64,000 nucleotides of DNA. It comes from Siderastrea radians (Eukaryota; Cnidaria; Anthozoa; Scleractinia; Rhizangiidae). The position numbers and the translations under genes were made by a program. How positions within the stretch are numbered: position 1 is the first letter of the stretch; every line of letters starts with the position of its first letter. Below the pieces are notes generated by a model. It was not told where the DNA came from. It made no database searches and worked only from the letters and a program-made list of their open reading frames with translations. Where the stretch lies: NCBI GenBank assembly GCA_964017195.1, contig OZ024893.1:52532915-52596914 (forward strand). Reading direction: 5' to 3'. Positions 12,901 through 24,650 of this stretch are shown piece after piece.

Positions 12901-15900
12901 TGTTCGAGGGTTAACCTGCCTTCAACTAACACCATTGATCAACGTCTTGTTTCTCCTCACCTTGTCAAAACAATGTACAACAAACAGGTTGCAATCTCGG
13001 AAAAACAGAAATTGTGGTTTTGATGTATTTATAAGAGCGCCTCTTCGGATACAATTTTGACAAGCAGTGAGAGGAAATAATATTTTTAATTTAGCATTCA
13101 TTGTGATCTTGCGTTGCATTTCACTCATTTTGCGTCATCTCTCATGAACAATTCAGAAAAAATGAACACAGAGAAAGGGAAAAAAAACGCGGCTGTTCCC
13201 AAACGGATGTTCTCAAAACGTTTGTGTCAAAACTTGCACTATTCAGTCGAATTTCCATATTTTTACTCGAAAAAACACATTTATTTTAAGTGGCATCCAT
13301 GTTCCTTAATTATTTTTTACTTAATAGAACAGCAGATGTTCTCTTCCTGAGGTCGTAGTCTCACATCTCATTCCTACCAGAGTAAATGTGTCTCCGTTTA
13401 CGGCAGAAATTTATAACGCCAACTAGAATCTCACATCAAGAAGAATCATCTATATAATTATAATCACTTACAAATCAATCACCCACGTATTTTTTCTGTC
13501 AAGTTTGTAGGTATCGAAGGCGTTGTGACGGCCATTGTTGATTTGTTCCCACACTATCTAAGACGTGGATACCGCAAGGAACTCTTCACGGCTTTTGTTT
13601 GTGCTGTCTGGTTTCTGATTGGATTGTGCATGGTTACTGAGGTAGAAACTTTCATTAACTTGTGAATGCAATGAACGAGTTCAGCGAGTGAAAGAAATTC
13701 GCTAAAATCCACGGTACTTACTGAAACAAAAGACGATACCCTAGAGAGGTTGCCAAGCGCTAACTTTAAACGAACGCGTTTGGCGTAGTCACACAGATAA
13801 CAAAACGCTTACTTTAGCAGCTGAGGCTTACCATAATGTCTTAAAAGAAAAGAAATGTGACTCTCAGTAACCACGCCTAACGTCCGTAACTTTCCTTATT
13901 TTTGCTTTAGGGTGGAATGTACGTCTTCCAGTTGTTTGACGCCTACTCTGGCAGCGGTTCCGTTCTTCTGGTGGTGGTCTTCAGCGAATGCCTGGCCATA
14001 GGATGGATTTATGGTGAGAAATAAACTATCATCCTATACTGTATACATAATTTGAAAGGGTGTCTCGCTAATACAGCGGAAAGGTCTTATTTCATCATAA
14101 GTCTTCAACATGGGCAGTTAACCTGCGTGTAGAGATCTCTCAAGAAGGAAATCGGAGACTGCGCTCTCTAAGGTTATAGTGCATGTATTTTTTCTATCAA
14201 TGGGTATAGATAGCGACGATTAAGCCAACTACATTCACGTGTTTGCAGTTGATCACGGTAAATGTCTACTAAATCTGACAAGTAGACAATATCATCGTGG
14301 TTTATTACGAACACGCAAAACTGTGATTGTCTTATACAAAATTGCATTTGTTTTGCTTTTTTTGAACGACTAAAAAATTTAAGGCCGTGTATGACATAAT
14401 TCTTTTCTCTTTACTATAAATAGGTCGGCATCGTTTCTATGACAACATGCAAAGTATGCTGGGATTTCGTATCAATCCGTGGATTGGCTGGTGCTGGTGT
14501 TTTTTTGCACCAATATTTTGTTTGGTGAGTTTGTAAATAGCTTTTTACGTGACTTCTTGGTGTTTGCTTGCAACTATTTAATTTCTGACTTTAGGAAACA
14601 ATTCCTCAACATCAAAAGCGAAAGGTGTTCGCCTCTGGTGGATGTAAATATATATCGCTGCCTGTTTTGATTGTATTGATACTTTTAAGCTTAATCTACT
14701 TCTTGACAATAACGTTTTCACACTAGTGACGGGTTATTCGCCTCACCACTCTTAAAATGAAAACGGGACGGCTATAAATTGTAGGAGGACGATTCGTCTT
14801 GTTTTTTTCGTCTGTTTATCGGGATCTCGTGAAAGAGTTATCCGGTGGTAGTGTGAAAATGGCCAATCAAGTCGTCCGCTTGAAGATGTCTGTGGAGAAC
14901 AATAAGTAACGTCTGCATACAAATAAGTTCTGAGGACTAGAATACTATGAATTGTCAAACATGAAGGAATCAAAGTAATTGAATGTTAACTCTATTCAGC
15001 CTTAGCTTTTTTAGGATCCCTGGGCTTCCTCACGATGAGGAAGGAGTGTTGCTATTCCCCCGGCATAACTTCGAGACAATGAGACTTGGAGGGTGAATAG
15101 TACGTTTAAAACTGGTACTTTGGGTCGCATTGCTTTTAGACAGTCTACTTTCAGGATCCGTTTATTCGAATTGCTAGAGTGTTTGTGCTATCTGGAACAA
15201 AAATTATGCAATCAATGTTTGTTTACACCCTAACTGGAACGCATAATCCAAAAGCAGATAAAGACTCCAAACTGAACGATTCAACTCCGAACGTGGATCG
15301 TTCAGATTACAATCTAGATTGGTTTGCTCCTAAATGGAACGGACGATCGAGTTATTGATCGCAAAATCTGGACTGAGATTGGCTTAAAGGAACCGCCCGA
15401 CCATGAGGTCTACAAAAGGAGAACATAAGGAACAAAATGTGGGAATTCTATCAATTATGGTTTGTGAATATCCACCATCTTGGATCCAGGAACAATCAAA
15501 ATCAATGAATGCTCTAAAATGATAAAAAAGGTAAACGTTACGTCAAAAAACGTTACTAAATTATTTCATTTAAAAAAATAGCATTATATGTTACCAAAAA
15601 TATCTTGTCTAATATGGCTGACATGGAGACATGCAATTCCTTGAACAAAGAGTTGTCAAACCAAATTTTTGTCAGGTAAAAACAACGCTAGTTAAAAGAC
15701 AGAACGGCTATTCTGACCCCTTCCCCCCCCCCCCCCCCCCTTTTGAGGACGAAGAAACAATTTTCTAAGATGTACTGAATAATGAGTCACTTTATTTTGC
15801 ATTTTCACCCATATTTCTTTCCTGGTTTGGCGAAGACATGATCCGTATTTTATTTTTCCGCTGCCAGATCAGGCACGAACTCCAGTTAGGGAATAAGTGG

Positions 15901-18493
15901 ACTAAAACAACTAACTTATTGAAATAAAACGCTCAATTCAACCGAATATTTTTTTTGTTCAATTTTGTAGTTTATTTTCATCTTCAACCTTGTGACGTAC
16001 TCCCCGCTCAAATATGACAAATACGAGTACCCAGACTGGGGAATGGCCATTGGATGGCTGCTGACAGTGTCCTCATTAATATTCATCCCTGGAGTGATGA
16101 TTTACAAACTGATCAGCATGACTGGAACTATCAGAGAGGTAAATATTTACTACCCAAAGGGTACCCATGGATACAAGAAAGGTAACTTTCGATAAAAAAA
16201 GGGAGATAAAAAAGGGGGATAAAAAAGGGGGATGAGGTCGCTGACGTCTGCCATGTAAAGTGGAAAGTTTATTGCCGGTTTTTTTTGTAAAGAAGAGGAT
16301 AAATCAACTTTCACTTGGACAGTGTCGAACTCAGTGCAAAGATCATCATGAAAAATTGGTGAAAAGGAAGCGTCCATACAGGGGCGTTCCTGCCTTAACG
16401 CGAAAAACGCAAATGCGTACCAGAATTTCTCGCCTTTATATCATGATAATTTTTTTTCATTTGATGGGTTATAATACAGAAGAGGAAATAAGAACTCATA
16501 TATAGATAAGTAGAAAAGGCAATGTTGTGCAATTTCAATATTAGCATTTTCTTCGACACACTTGCGGAGGGGTGGGCCCGGGCGTATTATATTCTCTCTT
16601 CGTCTTCTACTTTCATGTAAAACTGATATAAAGCCGGGGCCAAACGAGAGCGAGAGTTGCCGAGAGTTGATGAGAGTTCAAACTCTCGATCTCGTTTGGC
16701 CTTAAACTGTCATGCGCTCTCGGCAACTCTCGCCGACTCTCACCCGCTCTCATCGAATTTGAACCTGCTCAAATTTTTGTTGAGAGTCGCCGAGAGTTTT
16801 CTCTCGTTTGGCCCGCGTTTGTCTTGTCACGTGATGAACTCTCGTCAACTCTCGTTCTCGTTTGGCCGTGCGGACGATAGTCACCGAGAGTTGGAGAAAA
16901 CTCTCGTTCAACTCTCATCGTTTAAACTCTCGACAACTCGGCCCGGCCTTAAGTGCGTGCAATTGTATATAGCCTAAGTTATTGCGCGAGAATGAGAATA
17001 CGATTGAAATAATAAATGTTTTTTTTTTCTGAATGTAATCATAATCTGTAACTATGTTTGTCTCCCTTCGGTTAAGGGAGGGACCATTAGAAAAAGTTTT
17101 ATTTTTTGGGGGGGGGGGAGGGGAGGCGGCGAAGTACAAACAAAATTCATGCAAGGGAAAATTGAGGGAAAAATGTTCACGTACAGCGAGTAGCCCAGAA
17201 AAAGTTCTTGCATACGGAAAAATATTCCAGTGAGGGAAATGTTAGCAAAAAAATTCGTGCAGCTCGAAAATTCCCCACTCCCCCCCCCCCCCCCCAATGG
17301 TCCGTCCCTAAGTATCAATCTGACTTTGTGCGTACTGCCAAAAAATGTCTGGGAACGCCCCTGCCATAGCAAGCTATGCAATTGTTTCAGGGATAGAGTA
17401 CATCCATCCATCCATCCATCCATCCATACATACATGCGCGTTTTTTTATCCACAATTCTGGAATAAGAATGGTTGGTACGGAATGCTCGGAATAATTCGG
17501 ATTGTCTGCATTAAAAAAACGCCCGTCGAGATGCGCGGTCCTGGTCCTGCCTTTTTCTTGTACGAAACATCACTGAAAAAAACCTCGTACTTTTGGTACA
17601 ATGAAATTAGAAGCAATGTTTCATTGTGTCCAAAAGTGTAACCTGATTTTTTCTCCGAGCGCTCATCTCGCCGTCCGCCAACTTGGATTTTCATTCGCAA
17701 CATTCTGTTCATTCTGCCCCTGGGAGCAGAATGGATGGAATGGCGTTCTGTCCATCCCGGAATAGGAATGCAGAATAGAAAGACGCGCGTATTTTACGGG
17801 TGCTTTCCATTAAGCCCAAAATGTCGGAAATTTCGGTCGGAAGTCAAATGGAAAGGTCCGTTTCGGTTTGGTCAGACCGGAATATTTGGGACCACCTCTG
17901 GAGGTGGTCCACTTTGACCGGTCGGATCGGTCGGACCGAAATTCACCGTTCCATTTACCGAATTTGTTGTTCCCAGTAGCGCTCTTCCTTCTCTTGCTTG
18001 ATACATCCATGATGGCGACAGTGCAGACTTATCTGTGCAGAGATTGTTATTATACAACGACTGACCTAACAGAATTATTAATGCATTCCTGTTGTGCGTC
18101 GATGACTATCCCCGGTACGTGTCTAAAGTATGTTGACAATTTTTGCTGTTTCGAGGTATAAATTCTTTGAACATTGCTTACATTCATTTTCCCGCGTTTT
18201 GTTTTCGAAATGTAACAGATCGCTTCGATCGGAAAATGTCGTTCCATTATTCAGCGGTCGGTCCGGCGGTCTCTGACCTGTCGGAATCATATAATGGAAA
18301 GCAACCTACATTCTGGCCATTCTCATTCCAGAATAGTCCATTTTACAGTTGTGTGCTTGGTGACCAGGCCTTTGAGTGGAAGCGAGGCTGGAGTTGACCT
18401 TGTTTTGATACAACCCTCCTGTTTTTCATATGTAAATACAAACTGTTTAGCATGAGAACAACATGATTTACATGTGAAAAGCAAGAGGGTCTT

Positions 18494-18524
<31 letters not shown>

Positions 18525-19825
18525 CCACTCAAAGGCCAGGTCACTAAGCACACAACTGTAAAATGGTCTATTGTGAATTAAAAAACGCGCCGTAAGTCTT
18601 TTTAAGTGAACGGTAGTAAACTTCGATTTCTTGAAGTTCTGTTTTGATTTTTATTATGTGTTGCTAGCTTTTAGCGTTTTCATCATAGAACCATAGTTTT
18701 TCTCGTTCTGAAAATGGTAGTCGATGAGAATTTGTTGAATAATAAAACAATTATCCTGCTCAATCTTGCGGAATATCCCCTGATTTAGCCAACTCGGCCT
18801 ACGGCCTCGTCGGCTAAGTATATCAGGTGATATTCTGCGATGTCGCAGGATAATTGTTAAATACATACATATTTACTGAACACATCCCCGTTTGAGGCTT
18901 TTCAGTGATCAATTCATTAAAAAAATATGTACAATACTAAAACCTAATCGAGTAACATAAATTATACAAACGGCATGGTTAATTAAAAATTACAATAAAT
19001 ATTACTATTACGATTGATGTAGAAATACATGCAGTAGTTTCGCATAGTTTCAGTCTTGGGTTCATATTGTTCCAGATGGAAACACCTCTGTAGTAAAAAG
19101 TTTTCTGTCCAGTTACGGTTTTAAATAAGGGAATGTTCAGCTGTTGAAAATTCCGAGTTATACGTCGAGATACGTAACCTCTTGTGATGAACTGAGATGT
19201 TAAACATTCCGGCGCGTGACCCGTCATACATTTGAATGTTAAAATAGCATCACGATAATACAGGTTTGTTTTTACAGGGAGCCAGCGCAATTTCCTTAAT
19301 ACAGGAGTAATGTGATCATATTTCTTAACATTACATATAATACGGGCGGCAAAGTTCTGAACGTACTGTAACTTACGGATTACCTTTTATCTGATAACAA
19401 CAACAACCATCGCAGGTCTTTACGCCGGCAAGCCTGCGAAGTTGACTTGAGTTCAACTTCGGAGGCACGTCGGCGGTGAAGGCCTGCGATGGTTGTTGTA
19501 GCCGGCGAAGTATGTTCTCATATGCCGGAACAGTATTCCAAGCAGTAACTGCAGCTATGTCGCAGGTAGTTTGGCGGCATATGAGAACCAGGCTTAACAG
19601 TGGCCTCTGCGGAAGAGAGAGCGCACGCAATCAATCAGTAAAAGACGCACACATAGTTTGCATACCTGTGTGTTGAGGGGTGCTGGTGGGAAGGGAATCT
19701 CTTTACTGTATTTATTACTTTGTTATATTTTTGTTTTATAGCGTTTGAACAAGTTGATAAATCCCGACATGGAGGAGAAAAGAGGAGATGAGATGGAGAT
19801 GCTAAGTGATCCAGAAAAAAAATGA
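7697..19825 (+). CDS. SLC6-family Na+/Cl--coupled transporter (GABA/taurine/betaine/creatine type), complete, 13 coding exons, 581 aa
   Basis: Coding exons: 7697-7826, 9068-9199, 10012-10291, 10633-10765, 11322-11456, 11533-11636, 11791-11915, 12071-12183, 13504-13641, 13911-14013, 14424-14524, 15971-16138, 19742-19825 (TGA). All introns are GT-AG and the phases agree. The product is a 12-TM plasma-membrane symporter importing a small amino acid or osmolyte with Na+ and Cl-. TM1 has [20 protein letters not shown] (residues 23-42), with Gly where monoamine carriers have Asp. [13 protein letters not shown] follows. The second extracellular loop holds the C128-C137 pair and three N-glycosylation sequons (N152, N157, N163). 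TM6 to TM8 carry [23 protein letters not shown] and LGLDSE, the ion-site region. [14 protein letters not shown] and a tail ending EMLSDPEKK also fit the GAT/TauT group. Length matches the family (~600 aa). Exon 4 could start at 10639, but 10633 aligns with the paralogue at 56 kb. Substrate cannot be fixed from sequence. Confidence 0.95.
7984..8158. mobile_element. Inverted-repeat element in intron 1 of the first SLC6 gene
   Basis: The left arm ttcaaaatggcagcaag... and the right arm ...cttgtcgccattgtgaa are reverse complements over about 50 bases each, sharing ggcacatag and aggtcac. The centre is a short AT-rich loop. Size and shape fit a non-coding MITE. Confidence 0.65.
8159..9067 (+). other. 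Remainder of intron 1, first SLC6 gene
   Basis: AT-rich intron ending in the GGCAG acceptor at 9063-9067. No other feature seen. Confidence 0.7.
9310..9500. repeat. Dispersed-repeat fragment with an internal inverted repeat, intron 2
   Basis: Contains gtgatcatccgggtgag, then cagtgacctgcctcgtac, mirrored by gtacgaggcagctcagtgac about 80 bases later. From memory this resembles a repeat common in coral genomes; that cannot be confirmed here. It lies inside the transporter intron and is non-coding. Confidence 0.45.
9606..9965. repeat. (ATT)n microsatellites flanking AT-rich sequence, intron 2
   Basis: Two ATT/TTA trinucleotide tracts (about 9606-9652 and 9918-9965) bracket AT-rich DNA that includes tatcaataaaggta. 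A LINE or SINE insertion with a simple-repeat tail could leave this pattern, but no coding remnant is visible. Confidence 0.75.
12212..12910. mobile_element. TTAA-flanked TIR element in intron 8 of the first SLC6 gene
   Basis: TTAA occurs at 12208-12211 and 12911-12914. The left end CCCTTGGACGTACAAGGGGG and the right end (reverse complement) ccctcgaacatgcag begin alike, and both are followed inward by C- or G-rich blocks and a tacaaggggg motif. TTAA target duplication is typical of piggyBac and Kolobok elements. No transposase frame is visible, so this is a non-autonomous copy about 0.7 kb long. Confidence 0.6.
16631..16952. mobile_element. MITE built from repeated CTCTCG/CGAGAG motifs, intron 12
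   Basis: The ends aaagccggggccaaacgag and ...ctcggcccggccttaa are roughly inverted. The body is crowded with cgagagttg/caactctcg heptamers in both orientations, and cgtttggcc recurs internally. It can fold on itself many ways. It is non-coding and lies 0.5 kb after coding exon 12. Confidence 0.65.
17073..17312. mobile_element. TIR MITE with poly-G and poly-C blocks, intron 12
   Basis: The left end taagggagggaccatta and the right end aatggtccgtccctaa are inverted repeats. Just inside them lie a G run (left) and a C run (right), which also pair. Non-coding. Confidence 0.7.
17401..17435. repeat. (CATC)n/(CATA)n microsatellite
   Basis: Perfect catc repeats passing into cata repeats, in intron 12 of the first SLC6 gene. 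Confidence 0.9.
17808..18306. mobile_element. ~500-bp TIR element with GGTTGCTTTCCATTA-type ends, intron 12
   Basis: The left end gggtgctttccattaa and the right end ataatggaaagcaacc are inverted repeats. Both are flanked by TAC (17805-17807 and 18307-18309), a possible 3-bp target duplication. The body contains further inverted blocks rich in ggtcgg/ccgacc and a perfect ggaccacctc/gaggtggtcc palindrome near 17890-17910. Non-coding. Confidence 0.65.
18332..18573. mobile_element. 242-bp near-perfect palindromic MITE, intron 12
   Basis: Left arm starts aatagtccattttacagttg; right arm ends caactgtaaaatggtctatt. The arms pair over about 90 bases, including gaggctggagttgacc. The loop spans about 18420-18480. 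It abuts the preceding TIR element. Confidence 0.85.
18746..18858. mobile_element. Palindromic MITE with a GGCCTACGGCC centre
   Basis: The arms aacaattatcctgc and gcaggataattgtt pair, as do ccaactcggcc and the facing cgtcggcta region. The central palindrome ggcctacggcc resembles ggccgaaggcc in the hairpin at 25043, suggesting related hairpin families. Confidence 0.7.
18879..19374 (-). pseudogene. LINE (non-LTR retrotransposon) fragment: end of reverse-transcriptase ORF plus 3' tail
   Basis: The minus strand is open from about 19374 to 18979. It reads [16 protein letters not shown], then [32 protein letters not shown] and [11 protein letters not shown]. This is the C-terminal pattern of animal LINE reverse-transcriptase ORFs, where QN.AAR, L.WLPV and K...G.AP are hallmarks. 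The 5' part (endonuclease and catalytic RT) is absent: a 5'-truncated copy lying antisense in intron 12 of the transporter. The 3' tail (about 18879-18960, with gaggcttttcagtgatca on the plus strand) is matched at 54246-54330. Confidence 0.8.
19399..19589. repeat. Two adjacent imperfect palindromes near the end of intron 12
   Basis: First hairpin 19399-19500: caacaaccatcgcagg pairs with cctgcgatggttgttg. Second 19513-19589: gttctcatatgccg pairs with cggcatatgagaac. Both are non-coding and lie 150-340 bases before the last coding exon. Confidence 0.75.
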
Positions 19826-19996
19826 TTCGAAAGGCGCCCATTAATGGAATTTAACTCAAAAATTACCGGTGTGGTTTTTTAAATGTGTGTTGGCTCTTCC
19901 GCAAATTAGACGACATTTAAAAGGGAAAGTCCACCACAGGAAGCCCAAGCACACATCTCGAGAAAGCGCAAAATAAATTGTAGATTTGAAACGTTA

Positions 19997-20029
19997 AATA
20001 AAGGAAATTTTTAACGTACAATCAATAAA
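19997..20029 (+). terminator. Candidate polyadenylation signals of the first SLC6 gene
   Basis: AATAAA at 19997-20002 and again at 20024-20029, about 170-200 bases after the TGA at 19823-19825. The position is right for a short 3' UTR. Confidence 0.65.
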
Positions 20030-20131
20030 ATAAATTTAAAAAAACCTACTTCTTGTGTATTCTTCGGGCGGTTTGAGCGAATTTCGCCATCTGGAGCTTT
20101 TCGCGTCATCCCTGTCACTCCCTTCATAATA

Positions 20132-21962
20132 AAGTTGGAAGGCCACACACTGCCGTTCGACCGTGGTACACTCGAAGACCGTTTGCGTCCCCAAAAGTTA
20201 AGCTCTACGATCCATTAACCTTCGGAAACGTCTGGCTTCCGAAAATCCTCGCCCATATGCAGAAAATGAGCATTTTGTACCACCGTTTCCATTCTATGTT
20301 TGCTGGTGATTTTGCAACCGGACACGGCTGTTGGAGAAGCTTGGGTCCGTCAAATTTCTCTCTAGCTAGCTACAGTATTTCCTCCCTGCGATCTCTTCAA
20401 AGTAAAGATACAATTAATGCCAGTATTTCCACCTTCGACTTTTGATTGTCGGTGGGGGGGGGGGGGGTGGGGTGGGGGTCTACTCTCGTATATGAGCCAT
20501 AGGTATATGCCACGGAATAGGGCTGATGATTTTTGAGGCTCTCAGTGCTTAAATGGGGGGTATCCATTTTGCCTTTTTTGGAGCTGTGAGATTGCAGTAC
20601 GTAATCCAGTTATGATGGTGTGTTATTAGCAAAGCTCCGGCCCGTGAAGTGCCCCAGCGGAGCATTATGAGTAAGCAAATCTGGTAACCTATCGATGCGA
20701 GAAATTTTGGCTCTGACGTCAGCGTCCGTCTGTCAATACGTACAGAGGGGGAAGGGTAGTCCAAAGGCAACCCGACAGGAGGAGGAGAACGTCATCTTTT
20801 CTTGGCGGGAAATCGCGCAGTGGTTTTGGGCAACCAGCCTTTTTCTTGGCGGGAAATTGCATGACCATCGTCACTTTTGAAAAATAGGTTTTCTTTACAA
20901 GTTTAAACTTATTTAGCAAAACGATTGTTCGACAGTGTCAAAGTTTTAAACTTGAGAGAAAATATTTAATATCAATAAATGGAAAGAAAACGTTGAAAAG
21001 AATACTCAGTTGCCTTTTTGGTGAAAGGCGAAAAGTTCAAGTCACGAAATTTGCCTTCGAGGACTTCGTCTTTGTTGTGTTTCGCTGCGAACTCGGTCGG
21101 CACATTGTTTGAGTTTGCAGCATTTGGCAACGGTATCGACGCCTAATATAGCAGAGCTAATGCCTTTTGTTTTTTCCTGTCCACAACCATGGTTTTTGCG
21201 GCGGTCCGAAAACATTTTCTCAGGAGAAACACCTACGTGTTTATCTTGATCGAATAAGTATTAAAATGTGTGGTGAGCATAGCCTGATAGTCATCGCGCA
21301 CCCCTACCAAGCACGTGGTCCGGAGTTCGAGTCTCAGGGAGGAAGATCAATTTTGTCTTTTTTTTTTAAACGACTTCAATGAGAGTATTTTTAGAAATTC
21401 AGGAGTACCCACAGCGGAAATGGCTCGGCTAAATCTATGTATTAAACTAGCCTTAGTCTAGCATTACGTTTGATGCTAAACTTCCTATGTTGCAGAAAAG
21501 AAATAAAAACGTCCTGTATCGGGTTTGGGTCTTAAAAAGGGAAATCTTTTTTTTTTTTCATCATAGTAGGGCCAGGGCTTAAGAACCTTTGCGGTACATA
21601 CCAATCCTAAATTGACGAGAGTACCCCCCTCCCAGGTTTTATCTAACCTCACATAAATTGACTGCCCCACCCCAGCCAGAGAGAAATTTGACGTCGAACC
21701 CAAGCTACAACGGCCGTGTCCAGTCTAAAAATCACCCCGACACATATAATGGAATAAGTGAAACAAAATGCTCATTTTCTGCATCATGTGCAAGGATTTT
21801 CGGGGCCTAGACATTTCGGAAAGTTGAAAGATCTAGGGCTTTCACTGTGGTCAAAAAAATCGCCGATCGAATGGATTTTCGGAAGGCAAATGGCCTTTGA
21901 GTGGACGACGGTCGAAAATGGTTCTAAAGTTATCCCGTGGCCCAAGGCACTTTGTTTTCTCC
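20132..21962. mobile_element. ~1.8-kb element with long (~400 bp) diverged inverted ends
   Basis: The left arm (about 20132-20545) matches the reverse complement of the right arm (about 21540-21962). Shared blocks include ttcgaccgt, ccgaaaatcc, gcagaaaatgagcattttgt, ggacacggc, gcttgggt, tcaaatttctctct, and a G-rich run followed by tactctcgt. The arms have diverged, so the element is old. The 1-kb centre has no transposase frame and contains a tRNA-like SINE head at 21270-21350. It begins just after the 3' end of the first SLC6 gene. Confidence 0.7.
21270..21350 (+). ncRNA. tRNA-like sequence, probable SINE head
   Basis: An A-box-like atagcctgatag (21279-21290) and a B-box-like ggagttcgagtctc (21322-21335) stand about 40 bases apart, normal for a pol III internal promoter. 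A T-rich tract follows at 21355-21367. I do not see a complete acceptor stem, so a tRNA-derived SINE is more likely than a functional tRNA. Confidence 0.45.
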
Positions 21963-24650
21963 CACCAAGTTACAAAAGGAGTGTAGTCTTTGTATCTTGT
22001 GAGAAACAATTAATGGACAGTTTGTTATATGGAGGGAAGAAAAGAGACTTGCTGTTGGAGAAGATCTGAAGATCAATAAAATCTCATTGGTATACAAGGT
22101 AAGAAAGACCATATATTTAACTTGACGTTACTACAAAGCGAGCAAGTCAACACGATTTAGGAGCTCCCGACACTAGAACATAATTGCTCCGAAAAACGTT
22201 ACCTTGTGAAAATATTTGAAACAGTTTTGTTTGTTATGCTTTATCTAACGTGACTGGGCGTCACCAAATATAATCGAGCAGACGGCTTACTTTTGTCACT
22301 TGGGAATCTGCTCCGAGACACGCAAGAGACCAGCCGGGGCGTTGGCTTGTAGCTTTACGTCAGTTTTTAATAACAGTCTAAGCTAAACAGTCAAGCCGAC
22401 CAAAATACCTCAATCTCGATTTGCAGTCAATAGATCCAAAGAAAAGAAAAGGCGACCGTTCTTCTGTGCAACCATTTTTTTAGTAACATTATAGGAGACC
22501 TCCATTCGACATTAATTGACGAATTACGAAAACAAAGCCATACATTCTCATAAACCACAACTGGCGTCTGAGAATACGACAGAAAGCCGAGTGCTTGCAA
22601 TTGCCTGAGTTAGTTTCACCACGAGTCCCTTTTAATTAGCACGACATAGGTCCTAAACAGGAAGGCGCACGGCAAAAGGGGGCTTATGAAAGAAGGCCAG
22701 AGCTATTTGAGATCCTTGAATCCTCAAAGGCCCTAAACAGGAGGCATATATTTATGGGCCAATCGAGAGAAGGTGCACTAGCTAAACACTGAAAATTTCT
22801 GAAAAAGAAAATACTGTTTATAGTTTTCTTTTATTTTGGAGCCAAGGAAAATAAGGAGAAAAAATAACTTTACTATTTTTCGCCAATAAAAGAATTAAAC
22901 ACGTAGTTTTGTGGGAAAAAAGCTTAAGTAAAAGAAGAATGAAACACGAACGAAGTCATACAGGAATGGATCCAGCCATCGTGCGCAGAAAAAGAAAAAA
23001 AAAATGTCGTTCCAGCCAGGTTGTTCCGAGACTCTTTTTTCGCACTTATGGATTTGTTGGCTGCAAACGTGCAAAGAATGCGCTTTCGATTATTTTATTT
23101 ATTTGACGTTTTGTCAGCTATTGGCTTCTGTTTCTAATCAATATTCATGACTTCTACAATTTGCCTCTGAGCCACGTAGGCTGCGGTCGTGTGAAGATGG
23201 CTGGTACTTTTGAAGACTGGTTTCTGCTTTTAAGAGAAGTCTGAAGACGACTGAAAGTCCTAAAACAAAGGTGCAAAGTGAAGCAAGGTGAATATTACTT
23301 TCATTGCAATAATATCCCCCCAAAATTTCTTTGGAGGGTAAAAAAGTCGCTTGATTATGTTAGCACGTGGTTCATGGAAGTCGCTTCAATTTTAAATTCA
23401 ACTTTAAACTTTTATGAGTTTTCTTTTGTGTGTTTGAAAATTGAACACTTGAAGTGATCATTTGTATTGCTTATTTTCTATGTTTAGGGCCTGAAATATC
23501 AAACTTAGAGAGGTTGGAACGAAAGTGAGAGAATCTGAGACAAACAACGCAACGTCAACAAAAGGTGAATATATTTGTTGTTTAAAGTTGAAAGTCAAAT
23601 TCAAGCGAGTGTACATGTCCACTCGGCATTTAATTTGTGCCGCAAAAGTGAGGTGGCTTAAGCTTGAAGAAGATTCTGGGATGAAGATTCTATTACTCAA
23701 GGAGATTTGAAATTGAAGTCTACTGTCAGAAAAGTTGTACCCTTGAAAACCATGTCCAACGTTGTCTAATTTAAACCTTAGCCGTTAGAAAGTTAAATAA
23801 AAGTTTCCTTTATATATTTTTAAAATGGTGCATTTAAACTAACTAGTTTTATTACTTGTATCTATCTTCAGGAAAACCAAGAAACTCGTGAAGTCTAAAG
23901 GACAAGAAAAGATGTGAGTCGAATGTGAGACAACAAAATGGAAATGGCGAATCAGGAAAGAACTCGGCAAAGATAAGAACTTTAATTGTTGAACATATCT
24001 TTAGTAAAAATGGTGGCTGAGCCAACTTTCAAGTGTATATTTAGAACCAAAGTATCCATTTTATAGAAGTGCACATTGATCTTGCCGCTGGGAGATGTTG
24101 AATTGAAATTATCTTGCAGAAGTGTGTGTCGATCTAGCCTCCAAATTCACCCAGGGCTTGAACTGGATGGGAGTGTATTCATGCGGTAGAAATGCGCAAT
24201 GATCTCGCTGCCAATAATCTGAAACTACATCTAAATTGAAAGTGCTTGGATTGGGGCCAAAAGTGAAATAATTTGTTTTAAGTTTCAATCTCAGCCACTA
24301 TTCAAACGCTGAGCTATTGTTCGATAGTTTAATGATTCAGTTTACGGCTTTGTTTAAATTCAGGCATTTCATTTTCAAGTAAAAATGTCTCAACAAATTT
24401 GTTGCTGTCTTAATGTTAATCGTCGTTTACTGAATCTTTTCGTCTAAAAAAGGAAGGCACCCCGCCTTTCAAAATCGTTTGTACTACTGATCGCTCAACG
24501 TGTAGATAAGTATAAACATTGGATTTATCACTTATTAAAGTTGATGTGGTGAAAAGTTTGGAAATTTTAAGTTGGCACCTACAGTTAGTTTATCGGAACA
24601 GATTAATCGCAGATTGGAACTTTGCTGACATCAAACTAACGTTTGTTGTT
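21963..24650. other. Intergenic region with no recognised gene
   Basis: AT-rich, with scattered short open frames that lack splice context or familiar motifs. AATAAA occurs near 22074. Nothing further can be supported. Confidence 0.5.
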
